NCBI RefSeq assembly: GCF_000344615.1
Contig: NZ_KB467824.1
Coordinates: 1,142,592 to 1,206,591 of the forward strand
Reading direction: 5' to 3'
Length of the DNA stretch: 64,000 bases
Source: Janthinobacterium sp. CG3
GTDB taxonomy: Bacteria > Pseudomonadota > Gammaproteobacteria > Burkholderiales > Burkholderiaceae_D
In this document: piece after piece, positions 8,800-17,314 of the stretch
Numbering within the stretch: position 1 is the first letter of the stretch
Layout: each line of letters starts with the position of its first letter
The notes under the pieces: generated by a model
The model's input: only the letters and a program-made list of their open reading frames with translations
Told to the model about the DNA's origin: nothing
Databases searched by the model: none
Made by a program: the position numbers and the translations under genes

Positions 8800-9591
8800 A
8801 TGAGCAAGTTGACACAAGGTTCGCCAAGATTGAAGCAAGCCGTACAAATTCGTCATGCATTGCCCATCCGAGTCAGACTTGTCCTAAGCGCCGCGCTGTT
8901 TGCCGTGCCACTGGCGCCTGTGTGGGCCCAGGCAACGGAGGAGGAGGCGCCGCTGCAGATCGTCCAAGTGACCGGCGTGAGGGACCCGGCGATATTGCCC
9001 TATAAAATAGCCTACGAGATGCTGAGCAAGATCGCCGGCGCCAGCAACGACCGGGTGCGGCTATTAATCAAGGTGGTGTCCAGCGAGACTGGCAAGCCGA
9101 TTCCCGACCTGGAGATCATCCTGCGCGGCGACAAGACGTTTGAAAAAGTGCGCATGTCGCCGGCCGGCTTCCTGACGATTCCGCTCAGCCAGGAAGCCTA
9201 TGACGAGAACGCCGAGTTCTTAAGCAATAAGAAAAAGGGGGCGCTGCGGGTCCAGTTCTATCTGGAGCCGAAGCTGCCCGCCGAAAATTTCAGCTATGGT
9301 GACATCGCCGACGGCATCGACGCGGCGCGCGCCGCGCTCACCCATATTGTCCCCTGGTATTGGCGCATGTTGATGCCTTCGCTCAAAGGCATCGGCATCT
9401 GCTATCCCGATAACAAGCAGAGCGTACTTATTTCAAACAGCGCGGAGACGGCGCGTCCGGCGGCCAGCGAAGAGAGCCATAACGTGACGGAGGCCAAGGT
9501 CTATTGCGCGAATTTCTCAGCGAAGGAGCGCGGCATCGCCAGGGACAGCGTGATTTCGCCGGCAAGCGGTTGGGACCCCATCTTCCGCTAG
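8800..9591 (+). CDS. Secreted protein of unknown function
   Basis: 263 residues with a long positively charged N-terminus and a hydrophobic stretch ending VWAQA (about residues 28-43), which fits a Sec signal peptide with cleavage near 44. The mature part starts with acidic residues and a short VTGVRDP segment; a middle section (about 85-125) reads like a small beta-sandwich of the kind seen in carboxypeptidase-regulatory-like folds, but I cannot name a family. Two cysteines in the last third could form a disulfide. The gene stands alone, 63 bases after a diguanylate cyclase gene and upstream of a degraded gene. ATG 8800 has only a weak ribosome site (AGAAAG). Confidence 0.7.
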   Translation: MSKLTQGSPRLKQAVQIRHALPIRVRLVLSAALFAVPLAPVWAQATEEEAPLQIVQVTGVRDPAILPYKIAYEMLSKIAGASNDRVRLLIKVVSSETGKPIPDLEIILRGDKTFEKVRMSPAGFLTIPLSQEAYDENAEFLSNKKKGALRVQFYLEPKLPAENFSYGDIADGIDAARAALTHIVPWYWRMLMPSLKGIGICYPDNKQSVLISNSAETARPAASEESHNVTEAKVYCANFSAKERGIARDSVISPASGWDPIFR

Positions 9592-9833
9592 TCTTACTGT
9601 GTCATAGAAAAATTATATGCGCACGGTGTGGGCGCCGGGCACGCATCTCAAGGACCCAGGAGTTAAAAGACACCTCGGAAGCAGAAACGCCTGGCTTACC
9701 CGGCGATTACGTCGCTCGAGGTAGCCGGGCGAGCGCAGCGTCATGTATCTGACTCTATTACAACGCCGCGCCCGCACATGCCGGCGCAATCGCAGCGCAA
9801 TTACAGCGCTGTCCTTGCTGTCGTCGCATCCCA

Positions 9834-9981
9834 AGAAACGACGACCACGACACGCCCTGGAAAGATGTGCTGAACCGGTATTTTCCGGGGTTCATGGCGT
9901 TCTATTTCCCGCAGGCCCAAGCCGAGATCGAGTGTCGGCGCCGCCACGTTGGACGAGGTTTTTCAATCCATTGAGAAATAG
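9834..9981 (+). pseudogene. Remnant of an Rpn/PD-(D/E)XK transposase-like gene
   Basis: Bases 9834-9928 read in one frame as RNDDHDTPWKDVLNRYF followed by PGFMAFYFPQAQAEIE. This resembles the N-terminus of the widespread Rpn-like recombination-promoting nuclease family (pattern TPWKDVLxxxFPxFxAFYFPxAxxxI). No start codon precedes it. A shift of one base then opens TLDEVFQSIEK and a stop, which may be the C-terminal end of the same kind of gene, implying a large internal deletion. The C-terminal assignment is inference. The rest of 9592-9983 shows no other gene. Confidence 0.5.
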
Positions 9982-9983
9982 TG

Positions 9984-10424
9984 CTAGGCGTCCTTGCGGT
10001 AGCGCTCCTCCAGCGCCGCCGCCGTGGCCGCGTCTATTGTTCTCTCGGCCGTTGCGGTCGATGCCGTCGCGCTGCTGCGCATTGCCCGCCACGCCATGGC
10101 CACGCCGATCAGCAGCAGCAAGAAGGGGCCGATCCACAGCGCCGCGTTGGCGGCGGTGAACGGCGGGTTGTACAGCACGAACTGGCCGTAGCGCTCCGCC
10201 ATGTACTCCTTGATGGCGAGGTCGCTCTTGCCGGCGCGGATCTGCTCGGTAATCTGACCGCGCAGGTCGATGGCCAATCCCGAATTGGAATCGGCAATGG
10301 TCTGGTTTTGGCACACCAGGCAGCGCAGCTCGGCGGCCAGGTGTTGCATGCGCTCGTACTCGGCCTGCGATGGCGATGCCGCTTCGGACGGCATGGCCGC
10401 CAGTTTTTCAGCTACTTTGCTCAC
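9984..10424 (-). CDS. ccmH: CcmH, apocytochrome c thiol reductase/heme-ligation subunit
   Basis: 146 residues carrying the CcmH active site LRCLVCQNQTIADS near residues 33-46 and a membrane helix at about 96-112 followed by a short tail. CcmH keeps apocytochrome CxxCH thiols reduced and presents them to CcmF. The GTG start at 10424 overlaps the ccmG stop by four bases, which supports translational coupling. Oddly, no N-terminal signal sequence is present: the first 30 residues are polar, and the in-frame codons just upstream do not supply one either. The active-site domain must be periplasmic, so either the single helix with unusual topology suffices or the protein is impaired. Last gene of the ccm operon. 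Confidence 0.9.
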   Translation of the reverse strand: MSKVAEKLAAMPSEAASPSQAEYERMQHLAAELRCLVCQNQTIADSNSGLAIDLRGQITEQIRAGKSDLAIKEYMAERYGQFVLYNPPFTAANAALWIGPFLLLLIGVAMAWRAMRSSATASTATAERTIDAATAAALEERYRKDA

Positions 10425-10963
10425 GGTTTTTTCGCCATGGTGGAGGTTTCGGAAAGCAGCGGGGCGACATGGACGGCGAAGAAATCGTCGCCGATCGGGC
10501 CGACCTGGCGGTAGCGGACCACGCCGGCGGCGTCAATGACATAGGTTTCCGGCACGCCATAGACGCCGTAGTCGATGCCGACCCGGCCGTCCAAATCCAG
10601 CGCGACCCGGCTGAACGGGTTGCCGTTTTGCTGTAGCCAGCGCCGGGTGTCTTCGGCCCGGTCCTTGTAGGCCAGTCCGACCAGCGGCACCTGGTGGGCG
10701 GCCGCCAGTTGCAGCAGGCGCGGGTGCTCGACCACGCAGGCCGAGCACCACGAGGCGAACACGTTCATGACCCATATTTTGCCGCGCATGCCGGCGGGCG
10801 AAAACGGCGCGCCGACCTCCAGCGAGGCGACCGTGAAGGCCGGCGCCGGTTTGCCCACCTGGACCGAGGGCAGGTGGCGCGGGTCCAGTTGCAGGCCGCG
10901 CGCCAGCAGCGCCGCCAGTAGCAGCAACACGGCCAGCGGCAGCCCCAGGCGCAGCCAGCGCAT
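10421..10963 (-). CDS. ccmG: CcmG/DsbE periplasmic thioredoxin
   Basis: 180 residues starting at ATG 10963, which shares its A with the ccmF stop (TGATG). One N-terminal anchor (about 5-23) is followed by a thioredoxin fold with the active site WCSAC near residue 76 and the cis-proline loop GVPETYVID typical of CcmG. It reduces the heme-binding cysteines of apocytochromes or CcmH with electrons from DsbD. An in-frame upstream extension would run into ccmF and is not needed. Confidence 0.95.
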   Translation of the reverse strand: MRWLRLGLPLAVLLLLAALLARGLQLDPRHLPSVQVGKPAPAFTVASLEVGAPFSPAGMRGKIWVMNVFASWCSACVVEHPRLLQLAAAHQVPLVGLAYKDRAEDTRRWLQQNGNPFSRVALDLDGRVGIDYGVYGVPETYVIDAAGVVRYRQVGPIGDDFFAVHVAPLLSETSTMAKKP

Positions 10964-12987
10964 CACGCCGTCACTCCGACGCCGTTCTTGGCGGCGTTCC
11001 TGGCGGCGACGCGCCGGTAGCGGCGGTCGAACAGCGTGAAGATACCGCCCAGCGCCATCAAGGCGCAGCCCCACCAGATCCAGCTAATAAACGGTTTTAC
11101 GTACATGCGCACCGTCCACGCCTGCTCGGCCGGCTTGGCGGCGGTGTCGCCGCTGGCGTTCGGCTCGCCGAGCGAGACGTAGACGTCGCCGAAGAAGCCG
11201 TAGTCGATAGCGGCCTGGGTGATCACCTGGCCGCCGACGGTAAAGCGGCGCTTCTCCGGTTCCATCAAATGGATGACCTTGCCTACGCCGCGGGTCAGTT
11301 CGAACACGCCGTGGGCCGCCACGTAGTTCGGCCCCGGCACGTCGTCGACGCCGATAAAGGTCAGGCGCCAGACGCCGACGCTTTCGGTCTGCCCCGGCAG
11401 CATCACCAGGTCGCGTTCGACTTCATAGGTTTTTACCATGGTGACGCCGGCAACGAAGACGGCGACGCCGATATGCGCGACGATCATGCCCCAGTACGAC
11501 ATGCCAAGCAGGCGGGCGCGGTCGAACAGCGCGCGCGAGGCGCCGTTTTCCTTGAGGCGGCGCAGCTGGCGCCGCGCCTGCCCGGCCGTGGCGGTGGCCA
11601 GCGTGACGGCGGCGGCCAGGCCCAGCACCATCATCAGGCTGGCTTTGCCGAGCAGGTAGATGGTGGCGGAGGTGACCACGACCGACGCCAGCAGTGGCAA
11701 TAGCATCGGCTTCAGCGCGTCGCTCAGCTTCATCGACTTCCACTGGCTGTACGGCGCCAGCGCCATCAGCCAAACCGCCGGCAGCAACAAGGGCGCGAAC
11801 ACGGCGTTGAAGTACGGCGGGCCGACCGACATTTTCTGGCCGGTGAAGACTTCGACGATCAAGGGATACAGGGTGCCCAGCAGCACGGCGGCCAGCGCTG
11901 ACACCATCAACAGGTTATTGATCAGCAGCATGGACTCGCGCGAAACCAGGCTGAATTGCCCGCCCAGGCCCACCTTGCGGGTGCGCGCGCCGTACAGCAC
12001 GAAGGAAAAGCCGATCACCAGGATCAGCAGGCCGAGGATCAGGATGCCGCGGCGCGGGTCGGTGGCGAAGGCGTGCACCGAGGTCAGCACGCCCGAGCGC
12101 ACCAGGAAGGTGCCCAGCAGCGACAGCGCGAAGGCCACTATCGCCAGCAGCACGGTCCAGCTTTTCAGCGCGTCGCGCTTGTCCGTTACCGCCAGCGAGT
12201 GGATCAACGCGGTGCCGGCCAGCCACGGCAGCAGCGACGCGTTTTCGACCGGGTCCCAAAACCACCAGCCGCCCCAGCCGAGCACGGTGTACGCCCACCA
12301 GCTGCCGAGCAGGATGCCGACCGTGAGGAAGGCCCAGGCGGCGTTGGCCCACGGCCGCGACCAGCGCGCCCACGTCGGGTCGAGCCGGCCTTCCATCAGC
12401 GCGGCGATGGCGAAGGCGAAGCTGACCGAGAAGCCGACGTAACCCATGTACAGCAGCGGCGGGTGGCTGACCATGACCGGGTCTTGCAGCAGCGGGTTTA
12501 GGTCGCGCCCGTTGAGCGCCGCCGGCAGGATGCGCAGGAAGGGGTTCGAACTCGACAGCAGGAAGGCGATGAAGGTCACTTGCAGGATCAGCAGCACGCC
12601 CAGCACGCGCACGCGGAAGCCCGGCGCCAACCGGCTCGAGCACAACGCGACGGCGGCGGTCCAGCCCGACAGCATGAGTATCCACAGCAGCATCGACCCC
12701 TCGTGCGAGCCCCAGGTGGCGGCAATCTTGTATTGCACCGGCAGCAGGATATTGGAATTTTCGGCGACGTTGCGCACCGAGAAGTCGCTCGACAGGAAGC
12801 TGGCCATCAGCGCCGCGAACGACGCCAGCACCAGCGCGAAGATCAGCACCGACGAGCCGGCCAACGCCTGCGACAAATATTGCTCGGGCTGGCTGCGGCG
12901 GCTTACGTGCCACAGGCCGTAGCCGCCGGTGAGCAGGGCCAGCGCCAGCGCCAGCGATAATGCGAGTTGTCCGAGTTCAGGTATCAT
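10963..12987 (-). CDS. ccmF: CcmF, heme lyase core of cytochrome c maturation system I
   Basis: 674 residues with about 14-15 membrane helices. The WWD heme-handling motif is visible (GWGGWWFWDPVENASLLPW, about residues 233-251), as is the conserved WGSHEGSMLLW near 92. CcmF takes heme from holo-CcmE and joins it to CxxCH cysteines together with CcmH and CcmI. The ATG at 12987 overlaps the ccmE stop by four bases. Length is normal for the family. Confidence 0.97.
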   Translation of the reverse strand: MIPELGQLALSLALALALLTGGYGLWHVSRRSQPEQYLSQALAGSSVLIFALVLASFAALMASFLSSDFSVRNVAENSNILLPVQYKIAATWGSHEGSMLLWILMLSGWTAAVALCSSRLAPGFRVRVLGVLLILQVTFIAFLLSSSNPFLRILPAALNGRDLNPLLQDPVMVSHPPLLYMGYVGFSVSFAFAIAALMEGRLDPTWARWSRPWANAAWAFLTVGILLGSWWAYTVLGWGGWWFWDPVENASLLPWLAGTALIHSLAVTDKRDALKSWTVLLAIVAFALSLLGTFLVRSGVLTSVHAFATDPRRGILILGLLILVIGFSFVLYGARTRKVGLGGQFSLVSRESMLLINNLLMVSALAAVLLGTLYPLIVEVFTGQKMSVGPPYFNAVFAPLLLPAVWLMALAPYSQWKSMKLSDALKPMLLPLLASVVVTSATIYLLGKASLMMVLGLAAAVTLATATAGQARRQLRRLKENGASRALFDRARLLGMSYWGMIVAHIGVAVFVAGVTMVKTYEVERDLVMLPGQTESVGVWRLTFIGVDDVPGPNYVAAHGVFELTRGVGKVIHLMEPEKRRFTVGGQVITQAAIDYGFFGDVYVSLGEPNASGDTAAKPAEQAWTVRMYVKPFISWIWWGCALMALGGIFTLFDRRYRRVAARNAAKNGVGVTA

Positions 12988-13415
12988 TTCTTCAATGCCG
13001 GTGGGGCGTAGTTTTCATCGTGCTTGGCCAGGATTTCGGTCGATATGAAGGTGCCGTCCTTCATGCTGCCTTCGGCGATCACGCCTTTGCCTTCCTTGAA
13101 CAGGTCGGGCGTGATGCCGCTGAAGCGCACCGGCACGACGTGCGCCAGGTCGGTGACGCGAAAGCTGATGTTGGTGGTGCCCGGCTCGCGCCGCAGACTG
13201 CCTTGCTCGACCATGCCGCCCAGGCGGTAGCTGCGCCCGGCCGGGGTTTCGCCCTTTAGCAGCTGGGTCGGGGTGTAGAAGAACACCAGGTTGTCGTTGA
13301 ACACGCGCAGCACGCCGTAGACGGTGGCGCCGACGGCCAGCAGCACGGCCAGCAGCCACAGCAGGCGCACCGTGCGCGGTTTCATCGGCGTCTTCGTTGT
13401 CGATTCGATCGGCAT
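12984..13415 (-). CDS. ccmE: CcmE periplasmic heme chaperone
   Basis: 143 residues. One N-terminal membrane anchor (about 16-37) is followed by an OB-fold domain; the heme-binding histidine sits in LAKHDENY near residue 130, so this is the classical His type and not the Cys variant. ATG 13415 shares one base with the ccmD stop (TAATG). An alternative start is the Met 11 codons downstream. CcmE receives heme from the CcmABCD complex and passes it to CcmF. Confidence 0.95.
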   Translation of the reverse strand: MPIESTTKTPMKPRTVRLLWLLAVLLAVGATVYGVLRVFNDNLVFFYTPTQLLKGETPAGRSYRLGGMVEQGSLRREPGTTNISFRVTDLAHVVPVRFSGITPDLFKEGKGVIAEGSMKDGTFISTEILAKHDENYAPPALKK

Positions 13416-13543
13416 TATTTCTCGTCTTCCCATTCAAGTTTTTTAAGCGCGGCGCGTTTGGCGCGGATCACGCTGACGCTGTCGAGCGCGAACACCAACG
13501 CCGCCAGCGCCACGCACAGCCAAATGGACGTCTGCGCGTTCAT
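13415..13543 (-). CDS. ccmD: CcmD small membrane subunit
   Basis: A 42-residue protein with one membrane helix (about 6-24) and a basic then acidic tail ending EWEDEK. CcmD links CcmE to the CcmABC complex and helps release holo-CcmE. Identification rests on size, topology and its fixed place between ccmC and ccmE; the sequence itself is poorly conserved in this family. ATG 13543 overlaps the ccmC stop by four bases. Confidence 0.85.
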   Translation of the reverse strand: MNAQTSIWLCVALAALVFALDSVSVIRAKRAALKKLEWEDEK

Positions 13544-14277
13544 GGCAGCGCCTTGCGGACCCAGGCCGCGGCGCTTTCGCGCCCCAGCAATTGCCAGCGC
13601 GCGCGCGTCATCGCCAGCGCCGCGCAGGCGCACCACATCGCCAGCGTGCACAGGATTAAGGTCATTTTCATGTCGGACGCCATGCGCGGGGCGCCGGACG
13701 CGCCAATCGACGCGCCCTGGTGCAGGGTGTTCCAGTAGACTACGGAAAAATAGATCAACGGAATGTTGAACAGGCCGACCAGCGTGAACCAGGCAAGCAG
13801 GCGGTCGGTCTTGCTGTCGTCCTCGACCAGCGAGGCGATCGCCATCAGGCCGAAATAGATGAATAGCAGCAGCAGTTCCGAGGTGAGCCGCGCGTCCCAG
13901 ATCCAGTAGGTGCCCCAGGTCGGCTTGCCCCACAGCGAGCCGGTGGCCAGGGCCAGCGCCGTCATCCAGGCGCCGGTGGGCAGCAGCGCGCGCAGCATCA
14001 CGGCCGAGACGGCGCTGCGGTAGACGCAGTGCAGCGCCGCGTAGGCGCACGCCACCACATAGATCAGCATCGACATCCAGGCGGCCGGGACGTGCAGGTA
14101 GAGAATGCGGTAGACCTCGCCTTGTTGTGCGTCGGTGGGCGCCACGCATAGCGCCATCCACAGGCCGACGCCGCCCAACAGCAGCGCCGCCGGCACCAGG
14201 GCCCGCAGCAGCAGGCCGCTGGCGCGGAAAAAAACCGGTGGCGAACTGAGTCGCCGGAGTTGCTGGGATAAATACAT
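13540..14277 (-). CDS. ccmC: CcmC heme-handling membrane protein
   Basis: 245 residues from ATG 14277 (a TTG nine bases upstream is an alternative). Six membrane helices, with the WWD-type motif in WGTYWIWDARLTSELLL near residue 125 and conserved histidines on either side (LHVPAAW near 62; NTLHQGAS near 182). CcmC binds heme and loads it on CcmE. A gap of 159 bases separates it from ccmAB, the only sizeable gap in the operon; I see no gene in that gap, and an internal promoter there is possible but unproven. Confidence 0.95.
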   Translation of the reverse strand: MYLSQQLRRLSSPPVFFRASGLLLRALVPAALLLGGVGLWMALCVAPTDAQQGEVYRILYLHVPAAWMSMLIYVVACAYAALHCVYRSAVSAVMLRALLPTGAWMTALALATGSLWGKPTWGTYWIWDARLTSELLLLFIYFGLMAIASLVEDDSKTDRLLAWFTLVGLFNIPLIYFSVVYWNTLHQGASIGASGAPRMASDMKMTLILCTLAMWCACAALAMTRARWQLLGRESAAAWVRKALP

Positions 14278-14436
14278 GTCACTCAATCCGTCAAACGGGG
14301 GTCTGGCCTTGCATCTTACCGAAGAGGGTGGCTATCCCGTTCCGCTAACAGCGCTGGAAAAGCGGTATTTTAATGGATACGCCACGGCATTTACAGGTCG
14401 ATATTGCGTAACGACAAAAAACGTTCCGGCTTGTCT

Positions 14437-15840
14437 CTATTCGAGCGCCAGCGCCAGAACGCGCGCCGTCACCATCGGCAAGGCGACGACGCTGAGCATG
14501 GCCAGGCTGGCCAGTACCATCAGCGGCGCCAGCGCGCCGATGCCGCTTTGCGCGCCGGCAATGGCGGCGGTGCCGAAAACCACCAGCGGCACGAACACCG
14601 GAAACGCCAGCAGGCAGATGATAATTTGCGCCTGGCGCGCCATCAGGCCCAGCGCGGCAAACAGGCAACTGAAGGCGGCCAGGCTGACCGAACCCAGCGC
14701 CAGCGAGGCGAACAGGATCAGCAGCACGTCGCCGGACAAGCCGTACAGCAAGCCCAGCGGCAGGCTGGCCAGCGACAGCGGCAGCCCGACGAACAGCCAG
14801 CCGGCGACGACCTTGCCGAACACCAGCAGGGGCAGCGACACGTTCGCCGTCTTGACGTCGTTCAGCACGCCATGCTCGAAGTCGGCGTCGAAGTAACGGG
14901 CCGCGCCGATCAGGCTCGCCAGCAGGGCGCTGACCCAGAACACGCCGCCGGCCGCGCGCGCCAGCAACGCGCTTTCCGAGCCCAGGCCGAAGGGGAACAG
15001 CGTCACCACCATCCAATGGAAAACCGACGGCCAGACAATATCCTGCGGCCGCGCCGCCATCAGCGCCAGCTCGCGCCGCAATACCCAGTGCAGCGCCGCC
15101 CAGCCTTGCACGGCGGCGCGGTCGGCGCGCGGCGTCGCCAGTCCTGCCGACTCGGGCTGGTCCTTTCCGGCGGACGGCGGCAACAGGCGCGCCTGTTGCG
15201 CTTCGATACGCAGCGTCCCCATCGAATAGGGCGCCAGCTCGGGAATCGCCTCGTCGAGCGCGCGGTGGGTGGCCACCACCGCCGCGCCGCCGCCGCCGAA
15301 ATGCTCCAGCAGCAACTCCTTGAACAGCGCGATGGCTTGCACGTCGAGGGCGTTGAGCGGTTCGTCGATCAGCCAGACGGTGCGGCCGCTGGCGGCCATG
15401 ACGGCGAGCATCAGGCGCCGCAGTTGGCCGTGGGACAGCTGGCCGACCCGCGCCTGCGCCTGATGGCCCAGGCCGACCCGCTTCAGCAGCGCCTTGATGG
15501 CGCCGCTGCCGGGCCGCACGTCGTGCATTTCCAGCGACAACGCCAGTTGCTCGGCCACCCGCAGCTCGGCGCGAAAGCCGCTCTGGTGGCTGAAGTAGAA
15601 GGTGGTGTGCGCGCCGGCCTGGCGCCGTTCGCCTTGCGGATGGTCGGGCGGGGCGCTTTGCAGCGCCGCCAGCGTGCGCAGCAAGCTGGTCTTGCCGCTG
15701 CCGTTTTGCCCTTGCAGCTCAAGATACCGGCCGCCCGGCAGGGCGAACGAGACCTCCGCCATCAACATTTTGCCACCGCGGAAGACCGGCACGGCCAGCA
15801 GCTCCAGCACCGTCGCTACCTCAGCGCCGTGCATCGTCAT
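14437..15840 (-). CDS. ccmAB: CcmA-CcmB fusion, ABC transporter of cytochrome c maturation
   Basis: A single 467-residue frame joins two proteins that are normally separate. Residues 1 to about 225 are the CcmA ATPase: Walker A GQNGSGKTS near 43, a variant signature LSHGQLRR near 143, Walker B VWLIDEP near 162 and the switch histidine in ATHRAL. After a linker (about 225-245) come about six membrane helices matching CcmB. No stop or internal start with a clear ribosome site is visible at the junction. The complex uses ATP to release holo-CcmE. The start overlaps ccmI by four bases. Signature Gly to His is a departure from LSGGQ. Confidence 0.92.
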   Translation of the reverse strand: MTMHGAEVATVLELLAVPVFRGGKMLMAEVSFALPGGRYLELQGQNGSGKTSLLRTLAALQSAPPDHPQGERRQAGAHTTFYFSHQSGFRAELRVAEQLALSLEMHDVRPGSGAIKALLKRVGLGHQAQARVGQLSHGQLRRLMLAVMAASGRTVWLIDEPLNALDVQAIALFKELLLEHFGGGGAAVVATHRALDEAIPELAPYSMGTLRIEAQQARLLPPSAGKDQPESAGLATPRADRAAVQGWAALHWVLRRELALMAARPQDIVWPSVFHWMVVTLFPFGLGSESALLARAAGGVFWVSALLASLIGAARYFDADFEHGVLNDVKTANVSLPLLVFGKVVAGWLFVGLPLSLASLPLGLLYGLSGDVLLILFASLALGSVSLAAFSCLFAALGLMARQAQIIICLLAFPVFVPLVVFGTAAIAGAQSGIGALAPLMVLASLAMLSVVALPMVTARVLALALE

Positions 15841-17156
15841 GGCACGACGGCCTGGATCAGCAATGTTACGTTGGTGCTCCCCGTGGCGACGTCGGGCATG
15901 GCGACGTACAGGTCGCCCGGCTGCTTGCCGGCGGTGCCGGACAGCGAAATGCGCGCTTCCAGGTTGACGCGGGCGTTGCCCGACAGTTTAGTCGCCGGCG
16001 TCATGGCTTGGCTGTCGTCAAGCTTGAACGCGACCGCTTTACCCTGCAGCAGTTGCTGGACCGGCAGGCGCACCACCGCCAACGGCATCGGCGGGCCGGC
16101 CGGCGCCTTGGCCACCACGAACAGGATGGCGCTGGCCGGCAGCGCTTGCTTCTTCAGCGCGGCGATCAAGGCCGGGCTCAACTCGACCACACCGTCGATG
16201 GCGGCCGCCGCCGCGCCGTTGACGGCGGACGGGGCCGCTTGCGCTTGCGCGGGCGCGGCCGGCGGCGTGGCCGGCGTGCCCAGGCTGGCCAGGATGGTGT
16301 CGACCTGGGCAATATCGGGCGCGCCGGCGGGGAAGGTGGCGCGCAGACGCTGCCAGTACTCGGTCGCCAGCTTGATATCCTTGTCTTGCATCGCGGCGGT
16401 GGCGGCCAGCGACAGCGCCTTGCGGTGTCCCGGCGCGCTGTCCAGCGCTTGCTGGATCAGCGTCAAGGGACGGCCAACCAGCGACTTGTTGTTGGTCATC
16501 GCCATCACGTCGGCCAGGTCGGCCAGGATGTCGGGATGCCCGGGCGCCAACGCCAGGGCCTTTTCCAGCGCCGCGGTGGCGCCGGCGAAGTCGCGCTGGA
16601 TGCCGCGCGAGCGCGACAGCAATACCCAACCCTCCAGGTCGTCCGGCGCGCCCTGCAATTTCTCCTCCAGCTTGGCGATGCGGTCTTCGATGGTTTCCGT
16701 GCCGCCGGGGTGGCGCGCGCCGTCGGCCATCGGCAAGTCTTGCTGCGCGGCGGGCGACTGCGCCAATTCCGGCGCAACGCCTTGCAAGGCGTCGCCGTCC
16801 CAGCGCCCCAGCAGCGCGTACAGCGTCAAGCCGATCAAACCGCAGCCGGCAACCAGCCACCAGTGGTGCCGTGGCGCCGGGTTCGGCGGGCGGTCCGCGC
16901 CGGCGGCACCGGCGGGGTTGCCGCCATTGCGCGCCAGCACGGCGTCGGCCATTGACGTCCACTCCTGGCGCAAGGCGTCCTGCGTCTGGCGCGGCAACAA
17001 GAGATCGTCTTCAATCTCTTGGCGCTTGGCGAGTAAAACTTGCCATTCTGTATCAATTGTTTTTTCTGAAATGTTTCGGCTGCGTTTCCAAATATTAAGC
17101 AGAGTCCATAGTGTAAAACAAGTAAAAAGCGTTGCAATTGCAGAAAATATTAGCAT
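15837..17156 (-). CDS. ccmI: CcmI (CycH) TPR apocytochrome chaperone
   Basis: 439 residues with two N-terminal membrane helices (about 2-20 and 98-116) separated by a cytoplasmic coiled coil, then a periplasmic TPR region (about 150-290) and a C-terminal beta-rich domain after an Ala/Pro linker. This is the layout of CcmI, which binds the C-terminal part of apocytochromes and delivers them to CcmFH. It is the first gene of the operon. The first 40 or so codons are markedly more AT-rich than the rest. No good ribosome site is visible before ATG 17156. Confidence 0.9.
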   Translation of the reverse strand: MLIFSAIATLFTCFTLWTLLNIWKRSRNISEKTIDTEWQVLLAKRQEIEDDLLLPRQTQDALRQEWTSMADAVLARNGGNPAGAAGADRPPNPAPRHHWWLVAGCGLIGLTLYALLGRWDGDALQGVAPELAQSPAAQQDLPMADGARHPGGTETIEDRIAKLEEKLQGAPDDLEGWVLLSRSRGIQRDFAGATAALEKALALAPGHPDILADLADVMAMTNNKSLVGRPLTLIQQALDSAPGHRKALSLAATAAMQDKDIKLATEYWQRLRATFPAGAPDIAQVDTILASLGTPATPPAAPAQAQAAPSAVNGAAAAAIDGVVELSPALIAALKKQALPASAILFVVAKAPAGPPMPLAVVRLPVQQLLQGKAVAFKLDDSQAMTPATKLSGNARVNLEARISLSGTAGKQPGDLYVAMPDVATGSTNVTLLIQAVVP

Positions 17157-17314
17157 GGACGGGGAACTTTTTTGGCCGAAGTATAGGGGCTCTAGTGTAA
17201 TCTAGCGGAAAAAATTGATACAGTAACAAGTAATGACATAAGTAATGCGACAAACGCCCGAGGGCTGCGGGTTTTGCTCCGCAGTATGGGCGCTAACTTA
17301 GAGCAAGTTGGACT
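17157..17314. promoter_or_regulatory. Divergent control region between ccm and multiheme operons
   Basis: An AT-rich 158-base region from which both operons must be transcribed. On the minus strand TATACT (17185-17180) lies about 24 bases before ccmI and could be its -10. On the plus strand TTGATA (17215-17220) could be a -35 but is followed by only a poor -10. No perfect FNR palindrome (TTGAT-N4-ATCAA) is present. Shared control of the two operons is likely from layout. Confidence 0.5.

Noticed and set aside
17211..17240. FNR site between the ccm and multiheme operons
   Set aside because: Only one TTGAT half-site is present; the partner half-site does not match ATCAA.
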